A stretch of 64,000 nt of DNA from Arthrinium phaeospermum (Eukaryota > Ascomycota > Sordariomycetes > Amphisphaeriales > Apiosporaceae): contig QYRS01000006.1 in the NCBI GenBank assembly GCA_006503535.1, forward strand, positions 682,001 through 746,000. The letters are read 5' to 3'. Position numbers and translations under genes: made by a program. Position 1 is the first letter of the stretch; each line of letters starts with the position of its first letter. Below are positions 35,377 to 47,163 of this stretch, piece after piece. The notes beneath the pieces are model-generated. The model was not told the DNA's origin. It saw only the letters and a program-made list of their open reading frames with translations, and did no database searches.

Positions 35377-36405
35377 ATGCCGTTGTTGTCGTCGTCGTCT
35401 TCGTCTTCGTCTTCGTCCACGCCTTCGTCCGACCTGGGAGAGCCGTCGAATCAACTCGCAGCGGCTTCCACGTTCCCCGAGTTCTCCGCCCTGCCGCCCG
35501 AGATACGCCTGCAAGTATGGCGCTTCTTCGCGCCCATCGACCGCCGACGCGGGCCGCAGGTCCTCGGGTTCGACCTGAAGCCGCCGATGGGCCGGAAACA
35601 GACCGTGGTCCGGCCGTGCCCGAGCCTCGTGAACCAGACGGCGGCCGTCCGCGCGGCGCTGGCCGTGAGCCGCGAGACCCGGGCCGAGGCGCTCAAGGCC
35701 TACCCGCACGCCCTGTCGCTCTGCAACGGGGCGGTGGTGGTGCGGTTCGACCGGAACCGCGACGTGGTGCTCGTCGACACGCCGGAGCCCGGGCAGGTGC
35801 TGGCCAACTGGCACTACGGCGTCTGGGGCTTCACCGAGGAGGTGTGCCAGCTGGCCGTGGGCCCGCGGTACTTCGGCCAGTTCCGCCTCGACAACATGCA
35901 CCCGGGCTACCTGCTGAAGCTCCTCGACCCCTTCGAGCGCCTCACCGTCGTCTACTACGGCCTGACGGCGTGCGTGCTCGACGGGGCCGCCTGCGGCTGG
36001 TGCGTCTCGCCCAAGGTGAACAGCTTCTACCGGCCCCTCACCGTGGACACCCGCCGGCCGTATCGTCCCGACGTCGTGTACTGCTGGCCGGACCTGGCCA
36101 GCGAGCGGGGCCGGCAGTATGCCCGGCAGGCGCGGTCGCTGCGGGAGGGCGAGTTTGCCACGTCGCCGTCGCTCGACGACTTCATCTACATGATCCACGA
36201 GCAGGTACCGCCGGACGAGGCCAACGCTTTCATCGTCTTCCACAGGGACGCCTACTCGTGCATAACGCACGAGGATTTGCATCGACTGCGGAAAGTGGAG
36301 TATTGGCCCATGGTGGCCTTTTCGGGCATCTCTTGTATTCGACGGTACCGGGCTCTAGGTGGGGTGGATATGGGAAGATTTCCCGATGATTCCGATACGG
36401 ATTAA
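35377..36405 (+). CDS. 2EXR-domain protein
   Basis: Single-exon gene of 342 residues. After a Ser-rich leader (ten serines in a row) comes TFPEFSALPPEIRLQVWRFFAP, the F-x2-L-P-x-E-I-R-x2-I-W signature of the 2EXR domain, a fungal F-box-like fold found in very many paralogues. It is followed by RAALAVSRETRAEALKAY, the standard second motif. The function of these proteins is unknown; a role as a substrate adaptor is suggested only by resemblance to F-box helices. I start at ATG 35377, which has a good context (GCTACC before it); the frame upstream lacks ATG. The coding sequence is GC-rich with strong third-position bias, so a large antisense frame here is a shadow. Confidence 0.8.
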   Translation: MPLLSSSSSSSSSSTPSSDLGEPSNQLAAASTFPEFSALPPEIRLQVWRFFAPIDRRRGPQVLGFDLKPPMGRKQTVVRPCPSLVNQTAAVRAALAVSRETRAEALKAYPHALSLCNGAVVVRFDRNRDVVLVDTPEPGQVLANWHYGVWGFTEEVCQLAVGPRYFGQFRLDNMHPGYLLKLLDPFERLTVVYYGLTACVLDGAACGWCVSPKVNSFYRPLTVDTRRPYRPDVVYCWPDLASERGRQYARQARSLREGEFATSPSLDDFIYMIHEQVPPDEANAFIVFHRDAYSCITHEDLHRLRKVEYWPMVAFSGISCIRRYRALGGVDMGRFPDDSDTD

Positions 36406-38711
36406 GGGCAAGTTCCGACATAGAATAGGAGTTGCCGGTTGGTTATGGCTGTAATTGTATCGAGCGTCAGGTCTTCTCAACCGCCTGAGGAACTGTGTAG
36501 GATGATAATAGGTTGGGGTAGTAATAGGTTCCATTGTTATCTATTCAGGGCACTCGCCACTTACTTAGTTGGGTTATTTTCGTGGTTGGCTCATGTCTGG
36601 GACCCTTCTTGTTTGAGTTGCATCAAGACTCCAATATACAAGTCATTGTTCAGCTCGCCGTCCCTTCCTCCAGTCACGACGTTTCCCTCTATTCATGGGC
36701 CTGGCATCAATGATATCCATTTGACTTTTCTCAAGCGATCGCCGGTTACATGAGTAATTGGTTTACGTTGTGTTATAAAATCGCCGCGATTACGAACTTG
36801 ACATACTCAGGCATCATGTTAAGCATGACGCCGATCATCCTCGGCTATTGCCAACAGCTGGCAATATGCAAGCCAGCCTTAGCCAAAGAGCCTCGTATCA
36901 CCCAGACCCTCCATGCGGTACCACCACCCATCCCGACCCTCTTTCGTTACATATTACTACCGCTGGGCTGCTGACAGCACTGCAGGTAAAGCTATCCAAT
37001 AGTATGCATTCCGTCGGGAGACGTGGTCGGCACTAGTTCGGCAATGCTGTGACTGGCGCCGCGTCCGTTCCTTCTAGGTAGGACGATATATCGTTTTCTT
37101 GGACTAGAAAATCCACGTGCTTATGCCGCGTGGACAGCTAGCTCGCGAATTAATGCATCTCGTTTGGGTCGTGCCAGTGCCTCCTGAATATCTCCCATAA
37201 TCGCGGCACTGAGTTGGCCCGTCCAAAACAGCCCACCAACCCCCCATTTAATCCGATTTCACAGTCCGGTGAGGTGGACACAGTATAACTGATGGATAAT
37301 AAAGACCTTGCTTGAAGACTAGATCATAATACATGAAGCCTTTGGAGGTCGGGTATCCGGATCCTACGAGAGCGGGGTCTACTAATGGTCCGACGTCCAA
37401 TCTCATGATCTCTTGACTGACCGGCCGCCGCACAGCACGCACTTTACCGGCACCCCCTCAGCCAAGCTCATATATCCTGCATGTCGTTCCCACTTAATAA
37501 TACGGTTACGTGCCGTTCCTTGACAGGTGGTGCGGGGAACGTGTCCAGGAAGGAAAATTGACCGGGGTGGACTGCCGCAGAATGAGCCTCGTCCTACGTC
37601 GTGATGATTGAATGCCAACTTCCGATAATATTGATAGCCTCCTGCAATTGGGGTCCGACCAGCACAGGCATGGGCCATTGAGCGCGAAGTAAACCGTCTT
37701 TATCGGTCATGTAGGGTGGGGTGGAGACTATATCTGGGACGACTATTCGCCATGTGTTGCCCAATCCACCCGCGTTGGGATCTTTTGGGCGTTGCAGAAG
37801 CATACAAAGGGATTTGAGGCAGGAATCTGCGCCAGTTATCGCGATTGTATTGGCAGCCGAAGGGATCGTCACATTTTGTTGAGGAGGAGCATCCCTGCCC
37901 CCACCAGGTCGCAAAGTCGGAGTGCATCTCGATACCCGGAGAGATCATTGGTGGGGGCCGGGCAGAGGTAGCAGTGCAACGGGGCTCGCGCAATGTATTG
38001 ACCTGGCATCGTTGTATCACCCATGTATACATTAATAAGCAACTCACATGCTTTATCGTCCCACGAACCCCTGCACGTGCAGACCACTTCACGCGGCAGG
38101 CTTGGCAGCAGTGGAGCAATAGAGTGCTTACCCCGGATCAAGATGGGCTCAACGGCCTCTATACTTCATCGAGCCTAGACTTGTCTGCCCTATGCACCAC
38201 AAGGGATGCTGACCACCAAGGACGGCATTAATCAATAATCGCGATATGCCACTGGCGTACTTACGGGATGGTGTTGCATATTCTTGATGGTGCTGCATAT
38301 CTTCATGCCCATGCGGCGACAAGATGACGCTCCATCCTTGGAGGCAAGCGCAATACAGTTGCTGATAGGCTGCTTGGGTTCTCGCTTACTATTGCCTTCC
38401 GATTATGTTACATCTGCGGACGTACTTTGCCCCATCGCTGACCGGCTTGGACTTTGGAGATGTTTGAGCTATCTCGGCTGGGCTGACTTGGCATCGGGTT
38501 AGGGATGAAAGAGAATGCGGCTCTGGAGAAGCGAAGAGATAAAAATGCACGCCATGGCCTTCGATCTGTGTTTACACTCAAGGAATGACAGTCTCTCGCC
38601 TAGAACCCGTTTGTGCAACCATCCTCTACCATACTTTTGTGGCTATCCATCCCGCAAAGACAAATTACACTACTAACGCCGCCCTCTCTGTGACCATTAT
38701 TCACCGTCACC
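36406..38711. other. Long intergenic region, no supported gene
   Basis: About 2.3 kb between the 2EXR gene and the P450 gene. Minus-strand frames around 37600-38140 are Cys-containing but lack a signal peptide or consistent splice sites and I do not call them. The P450 promoter lies at the right end. Confidence 0.4.
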
Positions 38712-40463
38712 ATGGCTGGCCTCCGACTGTTGAGTGAGGTGAAGCCTGCTCATCTCGGCCTGGCCCTTATGGTCGGAGCAGCAGTCACTGGACTCTTCTA
38801 CTTCATCGTACTCAGGCCTGTATACAACCTCCTTTTCCACCCCCTGAGAAAGTACCCCGGCCCCAAGCTCTGGGCCGCGACCCAGCTGCCGTACCTCCGG
38901 AACTGGCTCGGCGGCGGCGCCCCCCAAAAGATCCTGGAGCTGCACCACCAGTACGGCGACGTCATCCGCGTGGCCCCGAACGAGCTCTCGTACCTGCGCC
39001 CCGACGCCTGGCGCGAGATCATGGGCTACATCCCGCGAGGCGTGCTGGAGAACGAAAAGGACCCGCTCATCTTCCGCGGCCTCAACGTCGAGGACAGCCT
39101 GATCGGCGCCCCGCGCGAGCATCACCGCGCCCTGCGCAGCGTGCTCTCGCACGGCTTCTCGGCCTCGCGCCTGCTGGACCAGCAGCCCATCATCATGCGC
39201 TACGTCGACCTGCTGGTCGAGCGGCTGCGCGAGAAGACCATGACGGACAAGGAAATCCCCGTCAACATGGTGCTCTGGTACAACTACGCCACCTTCGACA
39301 TCATCGGCGACCTGGCCTTCGGCGAGTCCTTCGGCTGCCTCGAGAGCAGCGCCCTGCACCCCTGGGTCGCCGTCGTCTTCAAGTGGGTCAAGTTCAACGC
39401 CCACGTCGTGCAGTGCCGGCGCGCCGTCCCCTGGGCCTTCGACCTCGCCGACGCCGTGCTCGGCCGCGTCGCCACCAGCCAGGTCCAGGAGCACATCGGC
39501 TACATCAACGCCAAGCTCGACAAGCGCCTCGGCACCGTCACCGACCGCCCCGACTTCGTCGACTCGATGCTGCGCACCGACAAGGCCGGGCTGGCCCTCA
39601 CGCGCAACCAGCTCATGGAGAACGCCAACTTGTTCATCGTCGCGGGGTCTGAGACCACGGCCACCACGCTCTGCTTCACGACGTGGCTCCTGCTCACCCA
39701 CCCAGAGGTGATGCGCAAGGTCACCGACGAGCTCCTGGCGGCGTTCACGCGGGAAGAGGAGATTACCTTCCACAGCGTGCTGTCGCTCAAGTACTTGATC
39801 GCCGTCTTCGACGAGGCCCTTCGCCTGTATCCACCTGTACCGGTCACCATTCCTCGTCAGGTACCACCGGGAGGACGGCAGATCTGCGGTGACCACATTC
39901 CCGAAAATGTAAAGTGTTCCCTTTATTCTCTAATTCCTTAGCTAGTCTCTCTCCCATTTTTCATAACCACTACTTCTTTTAGTAATCATGTCAACTGCGA
40001 GTGATTACTGACTCTGTCGCTTGAAGACCAAGGTCGGGATCTGGCACTACCCAATGTCCCACCACGCCGGCCACTTCGCTCTCCCCGATGAGTTCCACCC
40101 AGAGCGCTGGCTTGGCGAAGATGCGCGCTTCGTCAACGACCGTAAAGAGGCATTCGAGCCCTTCTCACACGGCAGCAGGAACTGCCTTGGAAAGAAGTAT
40201 GCTTCCCCAATCCCAGAAAGTCTCGAGGGCTTTAAGGGTCACGCTCCTACTGACGAACTTTCTCTCAATACAGCCTTGCTTATGCAGAGATGCGCACCAT
40301 TATGGCGCGCATGCTGTTCAACTTTGACATGCGGCTGGCGAATGGCTACGAGAAATGGGCCGACCGCTGTCCGATCCACAACCTGTGGGAGAAGCCGCCG
40401 TTGCTGATCCATTTCAAGCCGAGGGACGACCAGGACCGTGAGATCCTGCGCCCCCGAACCTGA
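38712..40463 (+). CDS. Microsomal cytochrome P450 monooxygenase
   Basis: Exons 38712-39908, 40027-40196 and 40274-40463 give 518 residues. An N-terminal membrane anchor (residues 12-38) and the proline hinge HPLRKYPGPK place it in the endoplasmic reticulum membrane. The oxygen-binding I-helix AGSETTATT is near residue 311, the K-helix ExxR is in DEALRLYPP, the PERF-like segment is FHPERWLG, and the haem-binding loop FSHGSRNCLGKN has its thiolate Cys near 452. The haem loop is completed only when intron 2 is spliced, which supports the model. The overall sequence recalls isotrichodermin C-15 hydroxylase and benzoate-hydroxylase-like fungal P450s. Substrate unknown; no backbone synthase lies nearby, so a secondary-metabolite cluster is not supported. 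It is convergent with the next gene, with 123 bp between stop codons. Confidence 0.92.
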
Positions 40464-40586
40464 GTATGAAACGTATTGGTTTCTTCCTAGTTTCGTTTGT
40501 TCTCACTGTCGGGCAACGAGGGACGGTATTTCTGACAATGTTAATCATGAGCATACCCTTGACGTACTAGATAATGTACAATGTAA

Positions 40587-41413
40587 TTACAACCCAGCAA
40601 CCCTGATCAATCTCTGTTTCGCTTCTTCCAAAGCCGCCACATCGACTCCTGAACCATGCCCTCCATCCAATCGCTGCCGCTTACGCGGTCTCTCGTCTGG
40701 CATATCTACACTCTCAATTGCATTCTCACTTTCACTCTCACTTCCGCTCTCGCTCTCACTCCCGCTCAAACACTCACACTCGTCCCCATCGCACTCGCAC
40801 TCGTCCAGCTCCGCGAGCTCCTCCTGCGCCATGGCCGCGAGCAGGAGCCCTACTTGGCCGACGGCCTGCCGGATCATCTCAGACCGAGTCACCGCCTGCT
40901 TGTTCCCTGCGGCCATGTGCTTCTTGATCGACTCGTCCAGGCGCTCATTGATCATCTTCGGCCCCTCCTGCGCCTGGTCGCGGACCTGCTCCCGCAGGGC
41001 GTAGAACCGGTCGGTCTTGGCCTGGCGGTGCTCCTGCTCGTAGAAGCGCCGGCGTCGCTCCTGGGCTATCTCCCGGGTGGCGAATGGGGATTCGTACTGC
41101 GGGACCTGTTTCTTTCGGGTCAGTTGCGGCTCCGATGCCAATACCCCATCCATCCTCGTAGAATGAGGGGCGGACTTGCCATGAGAAGGTAGCCCCCAAA
41201 TGCAATAAGCTTCTGATCCTCCACCCACGCTTTCATTCGGTCCCAAGCTTCCTCCTCCAAGTCCACTGTGGATTCCTCAATAGCCTTCAGTCTGACATCA
41301 AACCATGACTTGGGTGCAGCGGCGGATCTTCTGCCTGTGGTTGTGAACGGGTCGGACGCGGCCCGGGCCTGGACGGAGATGGCGCGACCGTCATTTGCCT
41401 TGACGCGCTTCAT
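40587..41413 (-). CDS. Hypothetical nuclear-type protein with acidic Ser/Glu tract
   Basis: Exons 41413-41180 and 41105-40587 give 250 residues. The first exon encodes a basic N-terminus (MKRVKANDGRAISVQ) and an acidic helix; the second has a long charged helix (REIAQERRRRFYEQEHRQ) and a glycine-poor helix. A tract of alternating Ser and Glu (SGSESESGSESESENAIES) is followed by a likely nuclear localisation signal, RPRKRQR. I recognise no family. The intron uses a GC donor (ATG|GCAAGT) with a CTGAC branch site and a CAG acceptor, the only splice pair that keeps the frame. The Ser/Glu tract corresponds to a simple CT-rich repeat in the DNA. Confidence 0.65.
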
Positions 41414-42024
41414 TCTGGGAATCTCGCGGTCATCGACTAGAACCACGAAGAGGAAGTGCTCGATCAGGGCAGCTAGCTGCTAACAATTATATGGTACAGC
41501 AACCCAATTCCCTTGACGTTGTGTGTCGTCAACATGACTCGAGCGACTCGAAAGGGAAACGCGCTCTCGAAACGCGCACGTGCGACCGCCACAACGCTGA
41601 CTAAGATGGGGACTTGTTTAGAGTTGGGGTCTAGCTCAGGCTAGCTTGAGCCAATTATGACGTCTGGTTTCGCGACGAGTAGGGGTCAAGGCTGATTATG
41701 AGCCCCTATGCAATTGCTACCACCTTGGCCTCCTGTTTCCGAGAAACTTGATAGATAAAATGATTATCCACTCGTCGCCTTTCTACAATCATGGACACAT
41801 GGTCAATCCTGTGGTATCATGTTTTTATTCGGACACAGAGATGAAAGTACTACCCTCAGCTGAATCATTCAATTTCTGTACCCTCTGATGGCGATATCCC
41901 TGCTTTCGGCACAAGTTTACATAATATGGCGGGGGCAGTACTTTCGCCGTCGAAGGGGTGACCGGCCCTTGCAATATCGGGCGTTGATAGAGTGAAAGGA
42001 GAATGGCATAGCACCTGTGTATGC
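41414..42024. other. Intergenic, no supported gene
   Basis: About 610 bp lying between the 5' end of the Ser/Glu-tract gene and the 3' end of the broken zinc-finger gene. No coding sequence or repeat is evident. Confidence 0.45.
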
Positions 42025-44205
42025 TTAGAATAGGCACATGTTTATCCTCTGCCTATTTCGCGGTAACATCAGCCTTTGTCTTCGCCTCTTCTGGTACTGC
42101 TGATAGATTAGCGTTACGATATAAGGGCCGCCTGCAATGAATTGCCGGGAAAAGATTGGGTCTCTCCAATCTGACATACCATTCCTGTGGTCTTTCCTGG
42201 ACTCGGTCGGTGTTTCTGCTGGCCCATAGATTAGTTTCGGTTGTCGCTGCTCCTCAATAATCTGAAAAAATGTCGTCAGCAGACCATTTGGGAGGTTCTT
42301 TCTCCTGGATCTCGGAGGGACAAATGGTGAAGGAGGTCGCGTGGCTCCAGGAAAGAGTATATCCCATATAAGGAACCAGCGCTCAGAGTCCCCCCCTGGA
42401 ACCGTATGTGGCGCGACCTGTGCCCGATCGCAAATAGCCTCCCACTGTTCCCACGTCACTCCGGGGATGTGGAATTTCGTAGCGGCACATGTCCGCTGGT
42501 TTATATGTCGTTCCATATCCTCCGTGGAGTTAAAGGTCTGGCCACAGGTGGAGCAGTGTTCTCGTTGCCGATGGTGTCTCCATAAATGTTGCCTGACATC
42601 TCCTATACGCTTGTATCCACGAAAGCAACGCGGTGCAGCGTCGCCGCCTATAGCGAACGGACAAATGAATCGGGGCCTCGTTTCAGACATGGAATCACTT
42701 CTCGCGACTTTATCACCTCTCGTGGGGTCAATGTCCTCCGATATATCTCCGCCAATGCTACCGAGTTCCTCGTCTTCCTCTGCATCCAGCCGTGGAGCAA
42801 CGAAGAGTGCGAGTTGCTCTTGGTGCATGGCAATGTGTCGTTTTAGCTCGACTCGGCTCACCATGTCATGTTGCGAAGAGCCGGTTCGTGTGTCTGCCTT
42901 TGTGTTGTACTTACGTTGACGCTCATGCGTCCAATCACAAAAAGGGCAGTCTGAAGCTTTGAAATGGCTGGGGGCGGACCGCCCCGAGTCTGCCAACATC
43001 GAGAGTTGATCTGGTAAATGGAGCCCATGAGAGTTCTTGATGTGTGATGTCGTGGCACTTTTATCATGCATTGGTTTGTTGCACAAGGTGCACATGAACT
43101 GGGACCGGTGCTGCGTGATCTCGTGGTCAAACCAGCTTTTCCGATCTCCGAACATGCTGGACGCACAGTCCTTGCCCCCAATCGTACAGACATACGCCTT
43201 CAGGTCCTGGTAGGCATGTGCTTTCCAAGCCTTCTCTCGATCAAATCGCCTGATGGTGGAGCATATGGGGCACTGGAACGCTTCACCGTCGGGCGATAGA
43301 CTGTTCAGAAGCGGCAGCCTCAGCTTTTTGTCAGCGTCAAAAGTGGTGGATGCTGTCACAAGAGACTCCAAGTCGTCGTCGACCCTCCTCAACAGAAAGT
43401 GCGTTCAAGTCCATTGCCGGAGGTAGTAGTGGCCTTGCTAGAAACGCGCTCCGTAGCTCCATCGTTGGTAACGGGTGGTCTTGTATCCTCGCTGAGATGC
43501 GCAGTGTGATCTCGTGAATACTGTATGAACTGACGCCGCCGAACGTTTGCTGTCGCGAGTCGGCTCGCCAACTTCCTTCCGTCGTCGGTTTCCAGGTATG
43601 GGTATTTGGCCATAACGTGGTTATAGTCGAAGGAATCAGGGAAGGGAACCGTGCGTTGCATAGCTCGATTCCACCGATTATCGGATCCAGACTCCTTCAC
43701 CAGAACCGCAAGGCGAAACAAGAAGGCCAGTGACTGAGAGATCACCTCAAGCAAGACACCACACTCATCGACAGGGAGCCCCGATCAGTCTGGTCGACGT
43801 GGGCCGCTTCTAATGAAATTGCCTTACTCGTGTTTACTATAAGCCCGGGGTTAATAGAATTCCGTTTAAAGTTCAGTAAGAAATAGAAGAAGATAGAAAA
43901 ACAAATCCTGTTTATAGCGGACTTAAATCTGATTCTTAATCGATTATACTTACATTCAGAAGAGGCCTGCTCAATTTCTTGGAGATGGCGCAATATCTCA
44001 TCTCGGATGTCCGGGGACGGAGCCACGCGCGCGTCCAGTGACAATCTTTGGCTTGGGTGATGAAAAGCTCCCAAACTGCCCGCCATAGCTGGAACCGAGC
44101 AATCAAATCTGCTACTCTCTCGCGTGCATCGCTGGGTTGCTCCCCGAAATTAGTCAAGCACTGTCTGATCGCATGGCAACGGTCTGAAATAGATAATGAC
44201 GCCAT
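42025..44205 (-). pseudogene. C2H2 zinc-finger protein of the fungal accessory type, apparently decayed
   Basis: The pieces match one fungal family: an N-terminal helical region (FQLW / AGSLGAFH...SLDARV), a middle region (LAFLFRLAVLVKES, YNHVMAKYPYLE, RRRQFIQYSRDH) and a zinc-finger half (FQCPICSTIRRF, YVCTIGGKDC, CTLCNKPM, CPFCDW, CSTCGQTF) ending near WDILFPG. The pieces do not lie in one frame. In exon 1 the frame changes between FQLW and AGSLG at about 44085, as if one G were missing. At 43954-43775 the GTAAGT donor has no acceptor giving the right phase. At 43389-43407 the middle frame ends in a stop while the zinc-finger frame is one base away. The 455-codon 3' frame is otherwise open. 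This is probably a pseudogene; base errors in the assembly are the alternative. It is divergent from the DUF7580 gene. Confidence 0.65.
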
Positions 44206-44470
44206 CGTAGCTTCTCAGGTCGTTGGGAAGTAACATGGCCCTGTCCAAGCCTTTCGAATTGAGGAGAAGGCTCTATCGCTGGAGTGCGACAGTAAGCGGG
44301 CTTAAGTGATGCCGATATTACTTCCGTCGATGATGATTGGGTCAATCCCTTCCAGCTGAGCGTACCCCGCACCAGATGCATTTGGCACTCACTTCTATTC
44401 TGCCCAAGATGCGGCTTTACTGAGAAAGACTATTGCGTCTCTTCTCCGGTCTTTAGTGACATGCATTGCC
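44206..44470. promoter_or_regulatory. Divergent promoter of the zinc-finger and DUF7580 genes
   Basis: A compact 265-bp gap separates the two opposed start codons and must hold both promoters. I see no clear TATA box or ordered repeat. Confidence 0.4.
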
Positions 44471-46385
44471 ATGTCAGGCTTTGAAGTTGCTGGGCTGGTG
44501 CTTGGCGCTATTCCGCTCGCCTTGGAGCTTTTGAAGCACTACGAAGATGCTGCCAACCGACTGAACTACTGGAGAAAGATCCAGGTTGAGTACCTGCACT
44601 GTAAGGGAGAACTTGAAATCCAAGCACTGCTATTCAAGAAGAACCTGCGCCAGTTATTGCTGCCACTGGACATGGGCGACAAAGATATCGAGACGCTACT
44701 CACAAACCCAAACGATCCGTCATGGACAGATCCTACGGTAGAAACTCTGATTGAAGCTCGACTGCAAGATACTTATCGGCATTATCTCGCGTACATGAGA
44801 AGACTCGAGCAGACAATCAATGAACTGAAGGATTTACTGGCGGTGGACTCGGTCAAAGTGCAAGATCATCTGGCGAAACCCCGGGATTCATGGACATTTA
44901 AGGGGCTCAAGACGAAAGTTTTGGATTCTGAGTGGTGGGGATACGAGAAGTACAGAGTCCGCTTTGCGAACAGCGCCAAAGACCGACATCGATTGCTTGA
45001 GGAGCTGGACAAGTACAATACCAAACTGGAAAAGCTCCTCAGAACCAGCGACGAGGATACCCGCTTGATCATGGACAGGGAACACGCTATAGTCGATGAC
45101 AAGCTTTGTTCGTTTTGGGTCCAGGCAACACGAATCTACACTGCGTTGTCAAACCACTGGGATTGCAAATGCAACTCCCAAGCAGATCACACCGTCCGCG
45201 TATCTTGATTCATCATACCCAAAACCCACCCTGGCTTCAAGCTGGCCTGGACAAAGACACGGCCGCAGCTATGCGACACTTGCTACCTCCAGATATCTAA
45301 GGCAGACAGTCTTGTCTATGCCTTTGAGAAGATGTCTGTTCACCAAGTCGACTCTCAAACCAGGACCCAACCCAAGGAAATCCGCTATGAAAGCCAAAGG
45401 GCCGGCATCTGGGCAGAGCCTTCGGTAAGTGACCTTATGTGTTTATTCAATCCTGATCCGGTGTTCACTACATTTCGTCCAGTTTTATTCCCCGTTGTTC
45501 CAGTGTTCTACTAGAGAGGAGTAACTGTTTACTTAAAACATTTCCATTATTTCCTCTTAAGACATCCTGTATTTGAAGAAGAGTAAATATTAACGCTGAG
45601 AGTCAACATTTTTAGGCCCTCGGTACCATCCGTTAAGATATCGACTCCACTTATACCGGTTAAACACGATTTAGAGGTTGAAAAGATCGTCAGCATGCTC
45701 CTCCCTCTATACCACAGGTAAAGGCTGCGTTGGGTATGTTATGGACGAAAACAGCATATACTATGTGCCAAGAGCCCAAGCCAGGGAGCTATCCTATTGC
45801 CCTGGAAGATCTGGTCCGAAGCCAGCTTGGACCCCCCCTAGCCGTAGACAGCGTTGCCGCATTGCTTTGGACGTGGCATCCTCCTTTATGCAGCTGCTAG
45901 AGACACCATGGATGCCACCCAAGGCGCGCAGACCCGAGATTGTTTTTGCACCAGACGAACAGTACTACAGCCCGGAGCTCGTCCTCGAGTACTCATCTCT
46001 ACTACAGGGGAACACACCAGCCGCGGCTTCTTCAAAGCCAGACAGCGGCTCTCCTCCCACGTCCGAGTTCTTCGGGCCTATGGAGTTCTTGGGGGTCTTA
46101 CTCTTGGAGTTCTGCTTCTGGTCCCTGTTGGAGGCGCACCCCCTAAGAGCCATTTTCCCTACAGGCGAGACGGAGATGGAGAAGTTGGCCTTCGACCTGG
46201 CCGCGGCGCAGAGCTGGAGGTCAGAGGTTTTGGAACACAGTGGACTTGACTACAAGAAAGCGGTGGACTGGTGCTTCCAGGGCCACAAAGACATATCGTC
46301 CGCGTCCTGGAGGAAAGACATGTTCCGGAACGTTATCCAGCCTCTGGAGAATTGCCATAAATATCTGTCAGGGCACCCTTTTTGA
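44471..46385 (+). pseudogene. DUF7580-domain protein gene, apparently decayed
   Basis: The start MSGFEVAGLVLGAIPLALELLKHYED and helices to residue 245 match fungal DUF7580 proteins, which occur beside NLR and HeLo-type genes. The C-terminal part is also recognisable: GCVGYVMDENSIYYV, SRRQRCRIALDVASSFMQLLETPW, FLGVLLLEFCFWSLLE. Lesions: an in-frame TGA at 45206-45208 after which the same frame continues sensibly to a GTAAGT donor at 45424, and a frame change at the C7 run 45832-45838, where IALEDLVRSQLGP in one frame is followed by SRRQRCRIAL in another. The exon near 45618-45715 cannot be joined in frame. I start at ATG 44471, because the frame upstream begins with GTG. Decay or base-call errors are both possible. 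Confidence 0.6.
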
Positions 46386-47163
46386 GCACGCGGGGAATAA
46401 GTTATATTTTGCCTGTATATCACTACAGAGCTTTGAATGCTAGAAATAATCATCGAACCACTGTCTGCAATGAGATATTGATCTATACACTGCGGTGTCT
46501 TCTGCGTTTTTATGGGTATTGGAGCCTACCCATGCCTGGAATGGTTCTTGTGCGCCCAAAAATGTGTTTCTGATTCGCCTTCACGCGTCCCTCACTTGAC
46601 AATCACTGTCTAGTACGCCATATATGCCCAGGCAACCCAGCTTGTGCCTATTGGGGTGGAAGCCAATCTTTGAATCAACTCCAGTTTGTTCTTGCTTCAA
46701 CCAACCCACCGGAAACCGGGCCTTCCCACAGCAGCTCCCAAGCGCGCGTAACCAAGTCGAGGTTTTGTCTGGCCTCGAACAGAGAACACACCATCCACCA
46801 AACCGCTCAACATTCAACAAAACTCGCCAGCATTAATATTGGGCGTCACAATATTATCTAGTCTGGTAAGAAGACCCATGTAGTCCAACAATGAGATCAC
46901 TCGTACACTGTACCTTCCTACCCATTTTACATCCGTTCTTTCTCCTAACATCAATCTCAAGCATCCATCGACCAACGAGGCTCGCAACACGTATTTCTGC
47001 ATCACTGAAATCAATCCCACAAACATAGAACCCAACCAAAGAGCAGACGATAACTCATCACCCTCTTCTTTCACTGGAATCAGTAAGATTTATTGCATTC
47101 CACGTTGTACTGTTTCGTATCACAAACTCGTACCTTGCTAACATAATTATCTGTCTATCCGTC
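46386..47163. other. Intergenic, no supported gene
   Basis: About 780 bp between the DUF7580 remnant and the MYND gene, both on the plus strand. The right part is the MYND promoter and leader. No repeat or gene is evident. Confidence 0.45.

Noticed and set aside
37600..38141. Possible small Cys-rich secreted protein on the minus strand
   Set aside because: Cysteine-containing segments appear in two frames (near CTCRGSWDDKAC and LHCYLCPAPTND), but there is no signal peptide and no consistent intron model.
38697..39896. 399-codon antisense open frame over the P450 gene, and similar long antisense frames over the GGT and 2EXR genes
   Set aside because: These are also shadows of GC-biased coding sequence, without family motifs.
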